The notes under the pieces: model-generated
Seen by the model: only the letters and a program-made list of their open reading frames with translations
Database searches by the model: none
Told to the model about the DNA's origin: nothing
DNA from: Candidatus Thorarchaeota archaeon
Lineage (GTDB): Archaea > Asgardarchaeota > Thorarchaeia > Thorarchaeales > Thorarchaeaceae
Assembly (NCBI GenBank): GCA_018335335.1
Contig: JAGXKG010000011.1
Span: 1-50,797 of the forward strand
Length of the DNA: 50,797 nucleotides
Reading direction: 5' to 3'
Made by a program: the position numbers and the translations under genes
Shown here: piece after piece, positions 39,647 through 48,951 of the stretch
Numbering within the stretch: position 1 is the first letter of the stretch
How the letters are laid out: each line of letters opens with the position of its first letter

Positions 39647-41452
39647 CTAAGTCGCTCCTGGATAGCATTCCTTCATGATGAGACGCATGAGGCTCATTCG
39701 TATTCTGTCCTCGTCAACAAAGCCGGTTAGCTCGTCCTCGCAGATACGAATCATTGGCAACATGGGAAGCTCGTCCTCATCAATCACTACTGAAGGGTCG
39801 TCCACATTGATGACTTCAACAAATCGCTCTGCAATGCCCATCTCCTGCATAAGACCGAAAAGCGTCTCCTTGGTGGGCTCGCAGAAAAGACAGTGGTCCG
39901 ATTCATAGAATATAACACATTTGCTGCGTCCACATGGGAGCTCGGCCTCTTCAATCCATTTCGGCAATGTAATGACGATCGATGCACCCTTCGTATGGTC
40001 ACCCTCAACTCTGTCTCCTGCCCAAATACGTCCGCCGAGTTCATTGATCACCATTCTGGCAAGCGTAAGACCAAGACCTCGACCAACCATTTGCCGTTCG
40101 GAGCTGTTACGATTGAAGATACTCTCCTTTAAGGAGTCGGGTATTCCCTTTCCATAGTCCATACATTCTATTCTTACTCTATCGCTTTCGTTGGATGCTA
40201 CAATCTCAATTTCTACGTTGTCACCTTCAGTAAAAAGCACAGAATTTGTCAATACATTAAGAAACACATGGCGCAGGAATCTGTTACCAACAATCTCGAA
40301 TTCTCCCTCTTCCACTTCACAATCCACATCTATCTGCTTCCACCTGAATGTATCCCTCACCGATTGGATAGCACGGTTGATGCATTCGACTGGATCTTTC
40401 CTTTCTTTCTCTGGTGGGTCTTTCTCCAGCTCCCATATGATTCTCAGATTAGTGACCATACGAGTCGCTCTATCAATATTCCAGTTGGACTCGCGTATCA
40501 GTTGCTGAATTTCGGGTGGAACATCCAAACTTTGGTCAATAAGCCCGATAGTGAACAAAAGCGTCTGATTGACATTCGAAAGATCATGTGTAATTACGTC
40601 CAGATACAGATTAGCCCGTTCTCTTTCTTCTTTCTCTTTGAGTTCCGCCGTCTTCCGCCTGTTTATGTCCAGTGCCATGAATCCTATTCTTGGAGGCTTA
40701 TCAGGAACACTGAGAGAACTTGCTGTAACGCTGACCCAAATGGTACTTCCATCAGAATGCAGCATCCTCATTTCTACGTCTCGCACCGTTTTACCTTGGA
40801 GTACTTCGGACACAATTTGATCTGCAGAACGCCGTCCGCGTTCTTTTCCAGTTGTAAGTGATGAAATATTTCGTCGGAGCATATTTGAGGAATCGTACCC
40901 GAGAAGGGTTTCTGCGGCGGTATTCACGTCTTGGATTATCCCACGTCTACTCAGAGTGAAATATGCTATGGGCGAAGAATCGTAGAGTGTTCGATAACGG
41001 GCTTCTGAAGCCTCTAGAGAAGCTTCTAAGGCAACCTGCTCTGATATGTCCCGCACTATAGCTAGAATTGCTGGTTTGCCGTTGAAGATGAAATCAGAAG
41101 TGCTCATCTCTGCATTTACAACGTGCCGTTTCGAATCAAGCAATCTCACCCTGAAACTTGGTCGGCTGGATTCGCCAAAATCGAAGGACTCAATGTTCTC
41201 TGTATACATGTGTTTAGTTGCTGGATCTAGATACTCCTCAAAAGGTGTCCCTATGACATCCTTCGTTGTTGCATCCAGCATTTCGCAAAAGGCAGAATTT
41301 GAATAAGCAATTATCCCATCCTGGATGGCTACTATTCCATCATTTGCCATCTTGACAATCGCTTCTACATTTTTGCCAGAGAGGAATCTATTACTTTCGT
41401 ACTCCTGACCTTTTGCCACTTCTATGTCCTCTGCTGTGGGGTTGATTAACAT
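39647..41452 (-). CDS. PAS-PAS histidine kinase with C-terminal thioredoxin-like domain
   Basis: A 601-residue soluble sensor kinase. Two PAS domains (about 28-140 and 148-265) precede the kinase core: phosphoacceptor H289 in VITHDLSN, N-box around N399-N403, DYGKGIP (432-438) and GRGLGLTLAR (457-466). Unusually, a 95-residue thioredoxin-like domain follows: VIFYESDHCLFCEPTKE with active-site pair C521-x2-C524 and a LPMLPMIRI segment positioned like the thioredoxin cis-Pro strand. This suggests a redox input to the kinase (inference). No receiver gene is adjacent. No membrane segment is seen, so it is probably cytoplasmic. Confidence 0.85.
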   Translation of the reverse strand: MLINPTAEDIEVAKGQEYESNRFLSGKNVEAIVKMANDGIVAIQDGIIAYSNSAFCEMLDATTKDVIGTPFEEYLDPATKHMYTENIESFDFGESSRPSFRVRLLDSKRHVVNAEMSTSDFIFNGKPAILAIVRDISEQVALEASLEASEARYRTLYDSSPIAYFTLSRRGIIQDVNTAAETLLGYDSSNMLRRNISSLTTGKERGRRSADQIVSEVLQGKTVRDVEMRMLHSDGSTIWVSVTASSLSVPDKPPRIGFMALDINRRKTAELKEKEERERANLYLDVITHDLSNVNQTLLFTIGLIDQSLDVPPEIQQLIRESNWNIDRATRMVTNLRIIWELEKDPPEKERKDPVECINRAIQSVRDTFRWKQIDVDCEVEEGEFEIVGNRFLRHVFLNVLTNSVLFTEGDNVEIEIVASNESDRVRIECMDYGKGIPDSLKESIFNRNSSERQMVGRGLGLTLARMVINELGGRIWAGDRVEGDHTKGASIVITLPKWIEEAELPCGRSKCVIFYESDHCLFCEPTKETLFGLMQEMGIAERFVEVINVDDPSVVIDEDELPMLPMIRICEDELTGFVDEDRIRMSLMRLIMKECYPGAT

Positions 41453-41608
41453 TTCAGGAGACAGACATATGCGTTACCTAGTGTGCTATACTGCGTTCTG
41501 ATTTGCGCTACGATTCAGCTAGGTGTCCCCTTTCTTGCCTACAAAGAATATCCTATTCCACTTAATACTTGTCCGTTCGAATCAATCGTGATTAGAAACA
41601 TCATTGTT

Positions 41609-43171
41609 TCATTTGTAGTTGTCTAGTGCTTGTACTGAGAGGCGTAGAAAGAAACCCACCAACAAAACAGTAACCATTGGCATGATAATCTGGATTGTCC
41701 AAGCCTCAGCGGACTGCAATACAAGTGTCATCATCATTCCTCCGAGAACAAGATCTACAACAGGAAACGCAAGAGCTAGGGGTATTGGTGGTTTGGAAGG
41801 ATTGTTTGTGAAAACCGGCACGTATGAACCCATCATGATTCCAGCAGCAGAGAATACTAGAACCAATGGAAACGCAAGACTGGTGAGAAAGGCGGATCCT
41901 TCAACTCTGAAGATATACACAAGGAGACCCAATTGTGGCAGTAATCCGATGCATGATTCCAAGACACTCTGTATATACTTAGAAAGGACGATATCAATTG
42001 TTCGGAGTGGGCTGCTCTTGAGTAGGTAAACTCGCTCCTTTTCATCCATGAAACTCATCAAAGATGATATACAGGACACCTGAACCAGGAGAATAAGTAT
42101 GAGCATAAAGGCGGGTACTGCTGTAGATTGGAACTGTTGCGGAATCTGAATCGGTTGCAGCCAGGACGGAGTCACTAGAAAGAGGTATACCACAAAACTC
42201 CCTCCAACAACCGCATAAATGTATTTCCAGAATTGCAGAGGAAGTCGTATCCTGCTCCAGAAGTCTTTCTTCATAATCCACGTGATCGGGTCATCCAGCC
42301 TTGAGTTCACGAAATTTGCCTCACCCTTGACAACTTCGCTGAATCCCGTTGCCTGTCCTACTCCTCCACCCCATGCATCCCCTCTTGGGGTTTCATTGAG
42401 GATTGTAGCAGTCAGCCCCCAAATCATGTAAAACATGAAAAGCGTAGCAAAAACCACAGGGGCAAAATACCCTATAGAAAGAATTCCAGTTGTTTCTGTA
42501 ATAATACCGATATATGCATTTGAGTGTAGCAATAGTACTGAATTCGGATTTGATGTGATTTGTGGTATAGTGGGAATCAGAATAATTGCAGCTAGTACTA
42601 ATGCACCACCAATTCTCTTGATCCTACTTGAATCAGCTGATATTTCAGCGGCAATACTGTGAATGAAGTAGTTGCTATCCAAATAGAGAATAGAAGAAAC
42701 GAGGAGCATACCTAGAGCAGGTAGTATACCTATATTTTGCTGAATTACGGGAAATAACACCAGAATAACTATGGCTAGGTATGCTGCCTTTCTCAGGAGC
42801 TGACGCACATAGTTGCTTACAAAGATTTGATAGGTCTTTACGGGCGCTGGCATAAGCACTTGCTCATCCGTAGACTGTATGTAGGAAGAGATTTGCTCAC
42901 CGAAGTATCCCGATAACAGAGACGCAACTGGGAGCAATGATGCTGCGGTGAAAAGCAGATTCCTATCGAGAAGCTCTTCCAAAGCAACTTGAATGTCTGT
43001 TATCAAGGGAGAAAAAGCCACAAGCAGGGATATGACATACGAGATGAAAATTCCAGCTGATATCACTATCAGGTAGAAAACAAGCATAGATTTTTCCGAT
43101 GCCGTTCTCCGCACCTGGTTGTATGACATGCGAATCTCGTTCGCAACAAGTTGAAGAAGGGTAACGGTCAT
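41609..43171 (-). CDS. ABC transporter permease, ABC-2-like
   Basis: A 520-residue polytopic membrane protein with about twelve hydrophobic segments, consistent with a fused pair of six-helix ABC-2 type permease halves. It lies ten bases after the ATP-binding protein gene, so the two form one exporter. It contains no periplasmic-binding features, and the substrate cannot be inferred; archaeal exporters of this shape move lipids, antibiotics or sodium. Confidence 0.75.
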   Translation of the reverse strand: MTVTLLQLVANEIRMSYNQVRRTASEKSMLVFYLIVISAGIFISYVISLLVAFSPLITDIQVALEELLDRNLLFTAASLLPVASLLSGYFGEQISSYIQSTDEQVLMPAPVKTYQIFVSNYVRQLLRKAAYLAIVILVLFPVIQQNIGILPALGMLLVSSILYLDSNYFIHSIAAEISADSSRIKRIGGALVLAAIILIPTIPQITSNPNSVLLLHSNAYIGIITETTGILSIGYFAPVVFATLFMFYMIWGLTATILNETPRGDAWGGGVGQATGFSEVVKGEANFVNSRLDDPITWIMKKDFWSRIRLPLQFWKYIYAVVGGSFVVYLFLVTPSWLQPIQIPQQFQSTAVPAFMLILILLVQVSCISSLMSFMDEKERVYLLKSSPLRTIDIVLSKYIQSVLESCIGLLPQLGLLVYIFRVEGSAFLTSLAFPLVLVFSAAGIMMGSYVPVFTNNPSKPPIPLALAFPVVDLVLGGMMMTLVLQSAEAWTIQIIMPMVTVLLVGFFLRLSVQALDNYK

Positions 43172-43180
43172 TTCAAAAAC

Positions 43181-44098
43181 CTACTTAGCCGGAATACCAC
43201 CAGTTAGCTCGAGAAAGATTTCTTCAAGGCTTTTACACTCTGGACATCGATTTCTTAATTCAGTTAGTGTTCCCCTGCCCACAGCCTTTCCATGGTTCAA
43301 TATCACAAATCTGTCACACAATGCTTCGGCTACTTCAAGGATGTGAGTGGAAACGAGTATCGCAGAACCCTCATCTCGTAATTCTCTCAGCTGCTTCTTG
43401 AAGTTCCAAGCGCCAAGTGGGTCGAGCCCGTAGATGGGTTCATCAAGGGCAAGGATAAACGGAGGCGGTCTAATGAAAATCCCGACAACGAGAACTCGCT
43501 GAAGGTTACCCTTTGATAAGGTCCCGATATAGGAGTCTAGGTATTTGTCTAGGTGAAATAGATCAACGTATTTTCTGGTTCTCAGTATTCGTTCGACTGG
43601 TGAAACGTCATAGAGCTTTGCAATAAACTGGAAGTACTCCTTCACTCTGAGACTTGGGTAGCATGTTGGCTTCTCAGGTATATATCCGATTCTCCGTTTT
43701 GCCTTGAGGGGTTCTTTCTCAATATTGTACCCGGCAATCTCTACTTCACCAGCTGTTGCTTTGATGATCCCTGTGAGAATCCGTAGGGTTGTGGTTTTGC
43801 CTGCTCCATTAGGCCCTACTAGACCTACGATTTCTCTAGGATGGACATCTAGGTCAAGGCCATTTACAGCCACCGTAGTGCTGTAATTCTTCTTGATATT
43901 TCTGAGTTTGATTGATGGGTCACCAATTTCGTGGGGTGACGCTAAATCCTTCTTATGCCACTCCTCTAAATTGTCCATTAGCTTGTCAATAAGCAATTGG
44001 CGGCGAACGGTTCTTTCCGTAATAGGGATATTGAATTCCCTTGCAAGACTGAACAGCTCTTCCCCACTCATTTTTTCTACGATGCTCTCAATCTGCAT
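43181..44098 (-). CDS. ABC transporter ATP-binding protein with N-terminal extension
   Basis: A 305-residue ATPase. Walker A GPNGAGKT (95-102), signature LSKGNLQRV in place of LSGGQ, Walker B FILALDEP and the H-loop STHIL. The first 60 residues are an extra helical domain (SGEELFSLAREFNIPITERT, LLIDKLMDN) resembling the SAP/Rho-N helix-hairpin type, unusual for ABC-2 ATPases. With the permease at 41609-43171 it should drive export. The ATG at 44098 gives the extension; a start near residue 60 would remove it, but no good alternative start is visible there. Confidence 0.82.
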   Translation of the reverse strand: MQIESIVEKMSGEELFSLAREFNIPITERTVRRQLLIDKLMDNLEEWHKKDLASPHEIGDPSIKLRNIKKNYSTTVAVNGLDLDVHPREIVGLVGPNGAGKTTTLRILTGIIKATAGEVEIAGYNIEKEPLKAKRRIGYIPEKPTCYPSLRVKEYFQFIAKLYDVSPVERILRTRKYVDLFHLDKYLDSYIGTLSKGNLQRVLVVGIFIRPPPFILALDEPIYGLDPLGAWNFKKQLRELRDEGSAILVSTHILEVAEALCDRFVILNHGKAVGRGTLTELRNRCPECKSLEEIFLELTGGIPAK

Positions 44099-44207
44099 GC
44101 TTGTCTTCTCTCCTTGACGAAGAACCTTCTACCATTTTGCGGTCATTCGTTACTCGTACCACGTTATCAGCTTTGCGGACAATTCTCATTAATGATTTCT
44201 AACTATA

Positions 44208-44906
44208 TCACAGATTATATTCCAACTCTTTCAGTAGTTCAAGTTTCCAGTTTTCAAGCTTGGTAAGGAGAACCATGATTTCTACCCCCTCTTCATGTGC
44301 ATCTCTAAGAGCTTTTCCAAATTTAGGATCTGTTCTATCGTTTGGGGTGAAAACGGTAGCATCCGGACGTTGGATAACAAAGATTACACAAGCTCTATCG
44401 GCTATCCCTTCATGAAGTACCTCTACCAAGTGCATCATATGTCTAGCTCCCCGTTTTGTTGGGGCATCAGGAAAACTGGCCACACCAGAGTTGACCAGTG
44501 TACACGATTTCACCTCGATGATGGAATCAATTGAACCTCCGTAAAGCCTGAAATCGAACCGCCCTCCAAACATTGAAGGCTCTGATTTAACTTCACAATA
44601 CTGGGAAAACGAGGGTAATTCCTCTTGTTCCAAAAGATGCCCCACAAATTGGTTTGGCAAACGTGAATCTATAGATACAAGTATGCCCCTATGTTTGACG
44701 ACTATAAGGTCATAGTCGGTTTTTCTTTTGGGGCTGGGCAGATAGCGAAGATATACGGTTTTTCCTTTAATCATCAGCTCTTCCATGCGGCCTGGGTTGG
44801 GGATAAAGGCTTGAAACTCGTTCCCCTTCAATCCAACTATGCCCAGAAATCGATTTGGTCTCGAAAGGAATTGAGCTTCAACGATTTCGCCTTTTTGCAG
44901 CTCCAT
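44208..44906 (-). CDS. sfsA: SfsA-family DNA/RNA-binding nuclease-like protein
   Basis: About 232 residues from ATG 44906, chosen over the frame's earlier ATG 44966 because a TATA-like ATATTATAGG at about 44931-44941 would place the transcript start near 44910 and because SfsA proteins start at this point. The nuclease-like core has RFDFRLYGG, the SIIEVKSCTLV strand with catalytic Glu and Lys, and FPDAPTKRGARH, all SfsA family signatures. Function is described as DNA-binding/nuclease; the original link to maltose use is specific to E. coli. Confidence 0.85.
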   Translation of the reverse strand: MELQKGEIVEAQFLSRPNRFLGIVGLKGNEFQAFIPNPGRMEELMIKGKTVYLRYLPSPKRKTDYDLIVVKHRGILVSIDSRLPNQFVGHLLEQEELPSFSQYCEVKSEPSMFGGRFDFRLYGGSIDSIIEVKSCTLVNSGVASFPDAPTKRGARHMMHLVEVLHEGIADRACVIFVIQRPDATVFTPNDRTDPKFGKALRDAHEEGVEIMVLLTKLENWKLELLKELEYNL

Positions 44907-44986
44907 GTTCAGATCTATTATGGACGACCTATAATATTCACTGATACAGCTTGCCTCCTTTGACATTGTCACCTTATTCTATTAGA

Positions 44987-45238
44987 TTAGCAGTGATGTC
45001 TTGACCTAGGGATTTCGGGACGTTTTGGAGCGTATTCAACCCACTGAATGAGCCGGACACTCGGAATATCCACGAGTAACAATGAAAGTTGCTGGACTTG
45101 TCGCAGGTCAGAGGAATCATCCCTATATCTGCTTCCTTCATATACTAGAGATGGGCGGAAACCTTGAAGATTCAAGGCCGCAACTTCGATTTCACATATG
45201 AATGATTCTACCCAGTCTGGCAGATGGAGACAATCTGA
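44987..45238 (-). pseudogene. Short open frame, possible gene remnant
   Basis: An 83-codon open frame ends at 44987 with protein-like composition (LPDWVESFICEIEVAALNLQ, then LSLLLVDIPSVRLIQWVEY) but has no ATG/GTG start in its first part; the first usable start is a TTG at 45175. It could be a degraded gene, a truncated one, or chance. It lies between sfsA and DNA polymerase IV in a 360-base gap otherwise empty. Confidence 0.3.
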
Positions 45239-45330
45239 TTAGTCCACTCAGTGTAGAAGCATCACATTAGATATGGAATTTCATCTACTCTTCCTTACGT
45301 GACTCATGAGTACTAAGATTCAACTATCGA

Positions 45331-46428
45331 TTAGACGAACTGTGTGAGTTTCATCTGAGATTCAATATCCTGAAGACTAGAGAGCTTGACTCCGAGAAGA
45401 CGAATCGGGCGGTTATCTGCCCTGTTCTCTTCATACAAATTGATGGCCGTCTTCTCCATTGTTGCATGAGAATCGGTAGGAGTTGGCAAAGTTCTGCTTC
45501 TCAGAATAGTGGTGAAATCAGAATATCTCAATCGTATGGAAACTGTCTGATATCCCAGCCCCCTCTTGTTTAATTTAGAGTAAAGGGAGTCACACAGGTG
45601 GTTTATGGTTTTGAGTATCATTCCCAAATCATCTGGCGATATGTTCTCTGAAAAAGTGGTTTCTTTACTGAACGAGCTTCTACGATGCCCACTTGATTGG
45701 ATTGTACGATCATCAACTCCGCAAGAACGATCATGGAGCCACTTTGCAGAATTGCCCATGATAGGAACAAGCTGAGGAATGCTGAGAGTCTGAATATCAC
45801 TGAGCTTATGCAGCCCATGGTCGTACAGCTTTTCTGCGGTCTTAGAGCCCACACCGTTGATAACCCGTACATCAAGTGGTGCCAAGAAATCTCTGAGTTC
45901 ATCCAGGTCACGAGGAGCTACTGTAATGCCCATGGGCTTGTTCATATCTGTTGAGATTTTGGCTACAGACATGTTGGGTCCTATTCCGATTGAACACGGC
46001 AAGCGTGTCGAACGTTTGATTGCGTCTTGAATCGAATTTGCGATGTTGCGGGCTTCTTTTGAAGTGCTGAACAAATCTGATACGTCTATGTATGCCTCAT
46101 CTATGCTTGTTTTTCTGATAGAATCTTCGTCTGCGTATGACTGCAAAACCGTCATAAAATCAGAAGAAGCGTCCTTATAGTGCTGGAAGGAACTGCTAAC
46201 GAAGATTGCTTCTGGACATAGGGAATAGGCCTTAGAGACTGGCATTCCTGAAGTGATACCGTATTCCCGGGCTTCGTATGATGCGGTTCTCACTACTCCC
46301 CTGGAGGGGCCTTCGGTGGGATCCGGCCCGACACATACAGGTTGGCCTATGAGGGCTGGATTGATTCTGAACTGCTCCACAGATGCGAAGAATGCGTCCA
46401 TGTCAACGTGAGCAATCCATCTATTCAT
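45331..46428 (-). CDS. dinB: DNA polymerase IV (Y-family, DinB)
   Basis: About 365 residues from ATG 46428 (an ATG five codons upstream, 46443, is in frame). Palm motifs HVDMDAFFASVEQF and KTSIDEAYIDVSD carry the catalytic Asp/Glu residues, GVVRTASYEAREYG is the family's fingers segment, and helix-hairpin-helix LDVRINGVGSKTAEKL follows. The C terminus ends in QMKLTQFV, a PCNA-interacting PIP motif of the kind archaeal Dpo4 has. It performs translesion synthesis. No SOS-like operator is recognised. Confidence 0.92.
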   Translation of the reverse strand: MNRWIAHVDMDAFFASVEQFRINPALIGQPVCVGPDPTEGPSRGVVRTASYEAREYGITSGMPVSKAYSLCPEAIFVSSSFQHYKDASSDFMTVLQSYADEDSIRKTSIDEAYIDVSDLFSTSKEARNIANSIQDAIKRSTRLPCSIGIGPNMSVAKISTDMNKPMGITVAPRDLDELRDFLAPLDVRVINGVGSKTAEKLYDHGLHKLSDIQTLSIPQLVPIMGNSAKWLHDRSCGVDDRTIQSSGHRRSSFSKETTFSENISPDDLGMILKTINHLCDSLYSKLNKRGLGYQTVSIRLRYSDFTTILRSRTLPTPTDSHATMEKTAINLYEENRADNRPIRLLGVKLSSLQDIESQMKLTQFV

Positions 46429-46654
46429 TGCTCCTTCAACCATGCTGTATGTGACTTGGTGTCATTTGGGTTTTGAAGTGTCCCTTCTTCTGTTCAGGAG
46501 GACACGTAATACGGGGGGAGGAGAGAGAAAGTATTCTTTCCCGATTCAGAGGAGTCACATCTTTCGGATTATGTGGGTACTTTACTATTCGACATAATCG
46601 CTATTAGAAAATCGAATAAAGGCTGTTGCTTTTTGAAATAGACGCGATGAGTAC

Positions 46655-47641
46655 TCAAGCTGATTTGCTGTTATTTGCATATGCTTTCTTTTGAAGTTCT
46701 TTGAAGAAGGAGGACAAATCGACGTTGCCACCACTGACGATAATTCCTACACGCTTGTCCATGAATCGGTCTTTGTTCGTCACGATCCCAGCTAATGGCA
46801 CGGCGGATGATGGTTCCACAACAAGTTTCATCCGTTCCCACAGGAGTCGCATAGCGTTGACTATATCCACATCATCTACCAGCAGGATGTCATCAACATT
46901 CTTGGATATTATATCGAAGCTGAGTTCACCAAGCGAAGTAAGAAGCCCATCCGCAATGGTGTGGGGCTCCACGCTGGGATGAAACGTGCCAGTCTTGAAG
47001 GATTTGTACGCGTCATCTGCATTGGCAGGTTCGACACCCACAACTTCAATGCTGGAGTCTATGCCCCTAGCCGCCAATGAAGTCCCACTGATTAGCCCGC
47101 CTCCGCCAACTGGAGCCAGAATGAAATCAAGTTTCTTCATTTCTCTAAGCAGCTCAAGAGCGGCAGTCCCAGCTCCGGCAATCACCTTTGGATTGTTGTA
47201 CGGATGAATCAAGGTTTGTCCTTCTTGAGATATGATTGCATTTGTCGTGCTTTCTCTCCCCTCAAGTGTGGGCTCACACATCACAACTCTTGCCCCGTAA
47301 CCCTTGGTAGCTTTCTGTTTGACCTTGGTGGAATTACGCGGCATCACGATTGTAGCGTCAATATCTAACATTCGGGAAGCTAGGGCCACAGCTTGAGCAT
47401 GGTTACCGGACGAGTGAGCAATCACTCCCTTTTCCTTCTCCTCATCGGATAGTTGGCTGATTGCGTTGTATGCCCCTCTGAACTTGAATGCCCCGCCTTT
47501 CTGGAAGTTCTCACACTTGAAGAAAACATTACAGTTGGTCATGCTGTTAATGCTTGATGATGTCATGACTGGGGTATGATTAGCGATTCCCTGGATCCGC
47601 TTCATTGCGTCCTTCACGTCTTGGAATTCTACCAACAACAA
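46655..47641 (-). CDS. Threonine dehydratase / serine racemase-family PLP enzyme
   Basis: A 328-residue PLP enzyme of fold type II. The Schiff-base lysine is in GGAFKFRGA, with the phosphate-binding GGGGLISG loop and the SSGNHAQAVAL motif. The ACT domain of biosynthetic threonine dehydratase is absent, and length and sequence suit the catabolic threonine dehydratase or serine racemase group. It deaminates threonine/serine or racemises serine; the choice needs an assay. TTG start at 47641; divergent from the MBL gene. Confidence 0.85.
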   Translation of the reverse strand: MLLVEFQDVKDAMKRIQGIANHTPVMTSSSINSMTNCNVFFKCENFQKGGAFKFRGAYNAISQLSDEEKEKGVIAHSSGNHAQAVALASRMLDIDATIVMPRNSTKVKQKATKGYGARVVMCEPTLEGRESTTNAIISQEGQTLIHPYNNPKVIAGAGTAALELLREMKKLDFILAPVGGGGLISGTSLAARGIDSSIEVVGVEPANADDAYKSFKTGTFHPSVEPHTIADGLLTSLGELSFDIISKNVDDILLVDDVDIVNAMRLLWERMKLVVEPSSAVPLAGIVTNKDRFMDKRVGIIVSGGNVDLSSFFKELQKKAYANNSKSA

Positions 47642-47781
47642 TCCACTCCACTACCTACAGTACTACCCAACCATCACTTAGGCATTTTGAAACTCACAAT
47701 ACAACTTGGCTGGTGAGGATTCTTCGGATTTCTGAACGCAGGATTCTTGTCCGATGGTTTTATACAGTCCTTGAATACCCT

Positions 47782-48657
47782 ATGCTCATGGATGTAACCA
47801 AAACTGGCCAGAGAGGTTTTGTCTTTTCTTTCCATGAGCCATTCTTGACGAATGTGTATGTTGTAATGGGCGACAAAGCAACGTATATCTGTGATACCTT
47901 CCTAGGTCCAGACCCTGTTGAGCAGATTCTGAGTTGGTTTAACGAAAACGGATATGATCTGAAGGAATTCTCTGTCTTCTACTCGCATTATCATTATGAC
48001 CATGTCTGGGGCAGTTGTGCGCTGGGTAGTAGTACGGTTATCGCTCATGAGAAGTGCCGAGAGCTCTTGTTGGAGTATGGTGAGTCTGAAATGCAAGAAT
48101 ATGGGGAGAGCATGATTGGAGATGCCGCGTTGGTTTTGCCAAACGCCACCTTCACACAAAGGATTGAATTGCATTACGACAATCTCACCTTCTGGCATAC
48201 ACCAGGTCACACGCCCGATTGTAGCAGTATGTATGATTCCGAGGATGCAGTACTTTTCGTTGGAGACAATGTGGAAAGCCCCATCCCGTTCCTAGATACT
48301 CCTGACATCGATGGATATCTCAGGAGTATAGAGTCATATTTTGAAGTGGATTGGGACTTATTGGTGACGAGTCACGATTCTCCCACGAAGGAGGCGAACT
48401 TGATACGAGAGAATATTGATTATCTTGCTAGGTTCTTGTCTAAGGGATATGATTCATCGCTCGATGATGAAGCTACTTCAATCCGACACGCCCGGAATCT
48501 TGTAACCGTGGCCAAGAGTGAAACGGAAGAAATGGGAAAAAGCATTTCACGGGAGTACCTTGGTCGGGCCAGAGCGATTCTCGAAAGGTTCGAAGATAAC
48601 CCGACTGCTCTCAAGCTATTGAAAAAACTTGATCAGCTACTCTCATCATTTTATTAG
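47782..48657 (+). CDS. Metallo-beta-lactamase-fold hydrolase
   Basis: About 292 residues from ATG 47782 (or 47788). A TATA box (TTTTATAC, 47758-47765) suggests a short leader, so the longer open frame from 47605, which overlaps the divergent gene, is not used. The metal motif SHYHYDHVWG (HxHxDH), the downstream THTPGHTPDCSS-like segment with further His, and the FVGDNVESP aspartate are those of the MBL superfamily. The substrate is unknown; the helical C-terminal tail (about 80 residues) is extra. Confidence 0.85.
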   Translation: MLMDVTKTGQRGFVFSFHEPFLTNVYVVMGDKATYICDTFLGPDPVEQILSWFNENGYDLKEFSVFYSHYHYDHVWGSCALGSSTVIAHEKCRELLLEYGESEMQEYGESMIGDAALVLPNATFTQRIELHYDNLTFWHTPGHTPDCSSMYDSEDAVLFVGDNVESPIPFLDTPDIDGYLRSIESYFEVDWDLLVTSHDSPTKEANLIRENIDYLARFLSKGYDSSLDDEATSIRHARNLVTVAKSETEEMGKSISREYLGRARAILERFEDNPTALKLLKKLDQLLSSFY

Positions 48658-48951
48658 ATTCTCAAGTGTGATAAGATACACCACTACGATTCAAAAGGGC
48701 TGGAGGCACGGGGTACTTTGTTCACTTCTGAAAATTAATCGAATGGAGTAACAAAAGCGGATTATTTTCCTCGTTCTGAGCTTTGGAGCCTCGTTTATTG
48801 CATAGTGGCCATTATAAGTATTAGAAACGCTCATTGTCGAATCTGTATAACGCTTTATTCAAGAAACCCCGAACCTTATATAATGCGGATACTAAACCAC
48901 GTATACTGAACGATTTAGATACTTTAAGTATCTGATTCGGAGGAGATTAAA
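48658..48951 (+). promoter_or_regulatory. Promoter and palindromic operator of the ECF transporter genes
   Basis: CTTATATAATG (48873-48883) is a strong TATA box placing the transcript start near 48907. AGATACTT-T-AAGTATCT (48917-48933) is a perfect 8-bp inverted repeat in the leader, immediately before the GGAGGAG Shine-Dalgarno at 48939-48945. It may be an operator or an RNA hairpin blocking translation. No known riboswitch signature was found in the remaining 200 bases. Confidence 0.55.

Noticed and set aside
47605-47781. N-terminal extension of the MBL-fold gene.
   Set aside because: The TATA box at 47758-47765 places the transcript start near the ATG at 47782, and the extension overlaps the divergent PLP-enzyme gene.
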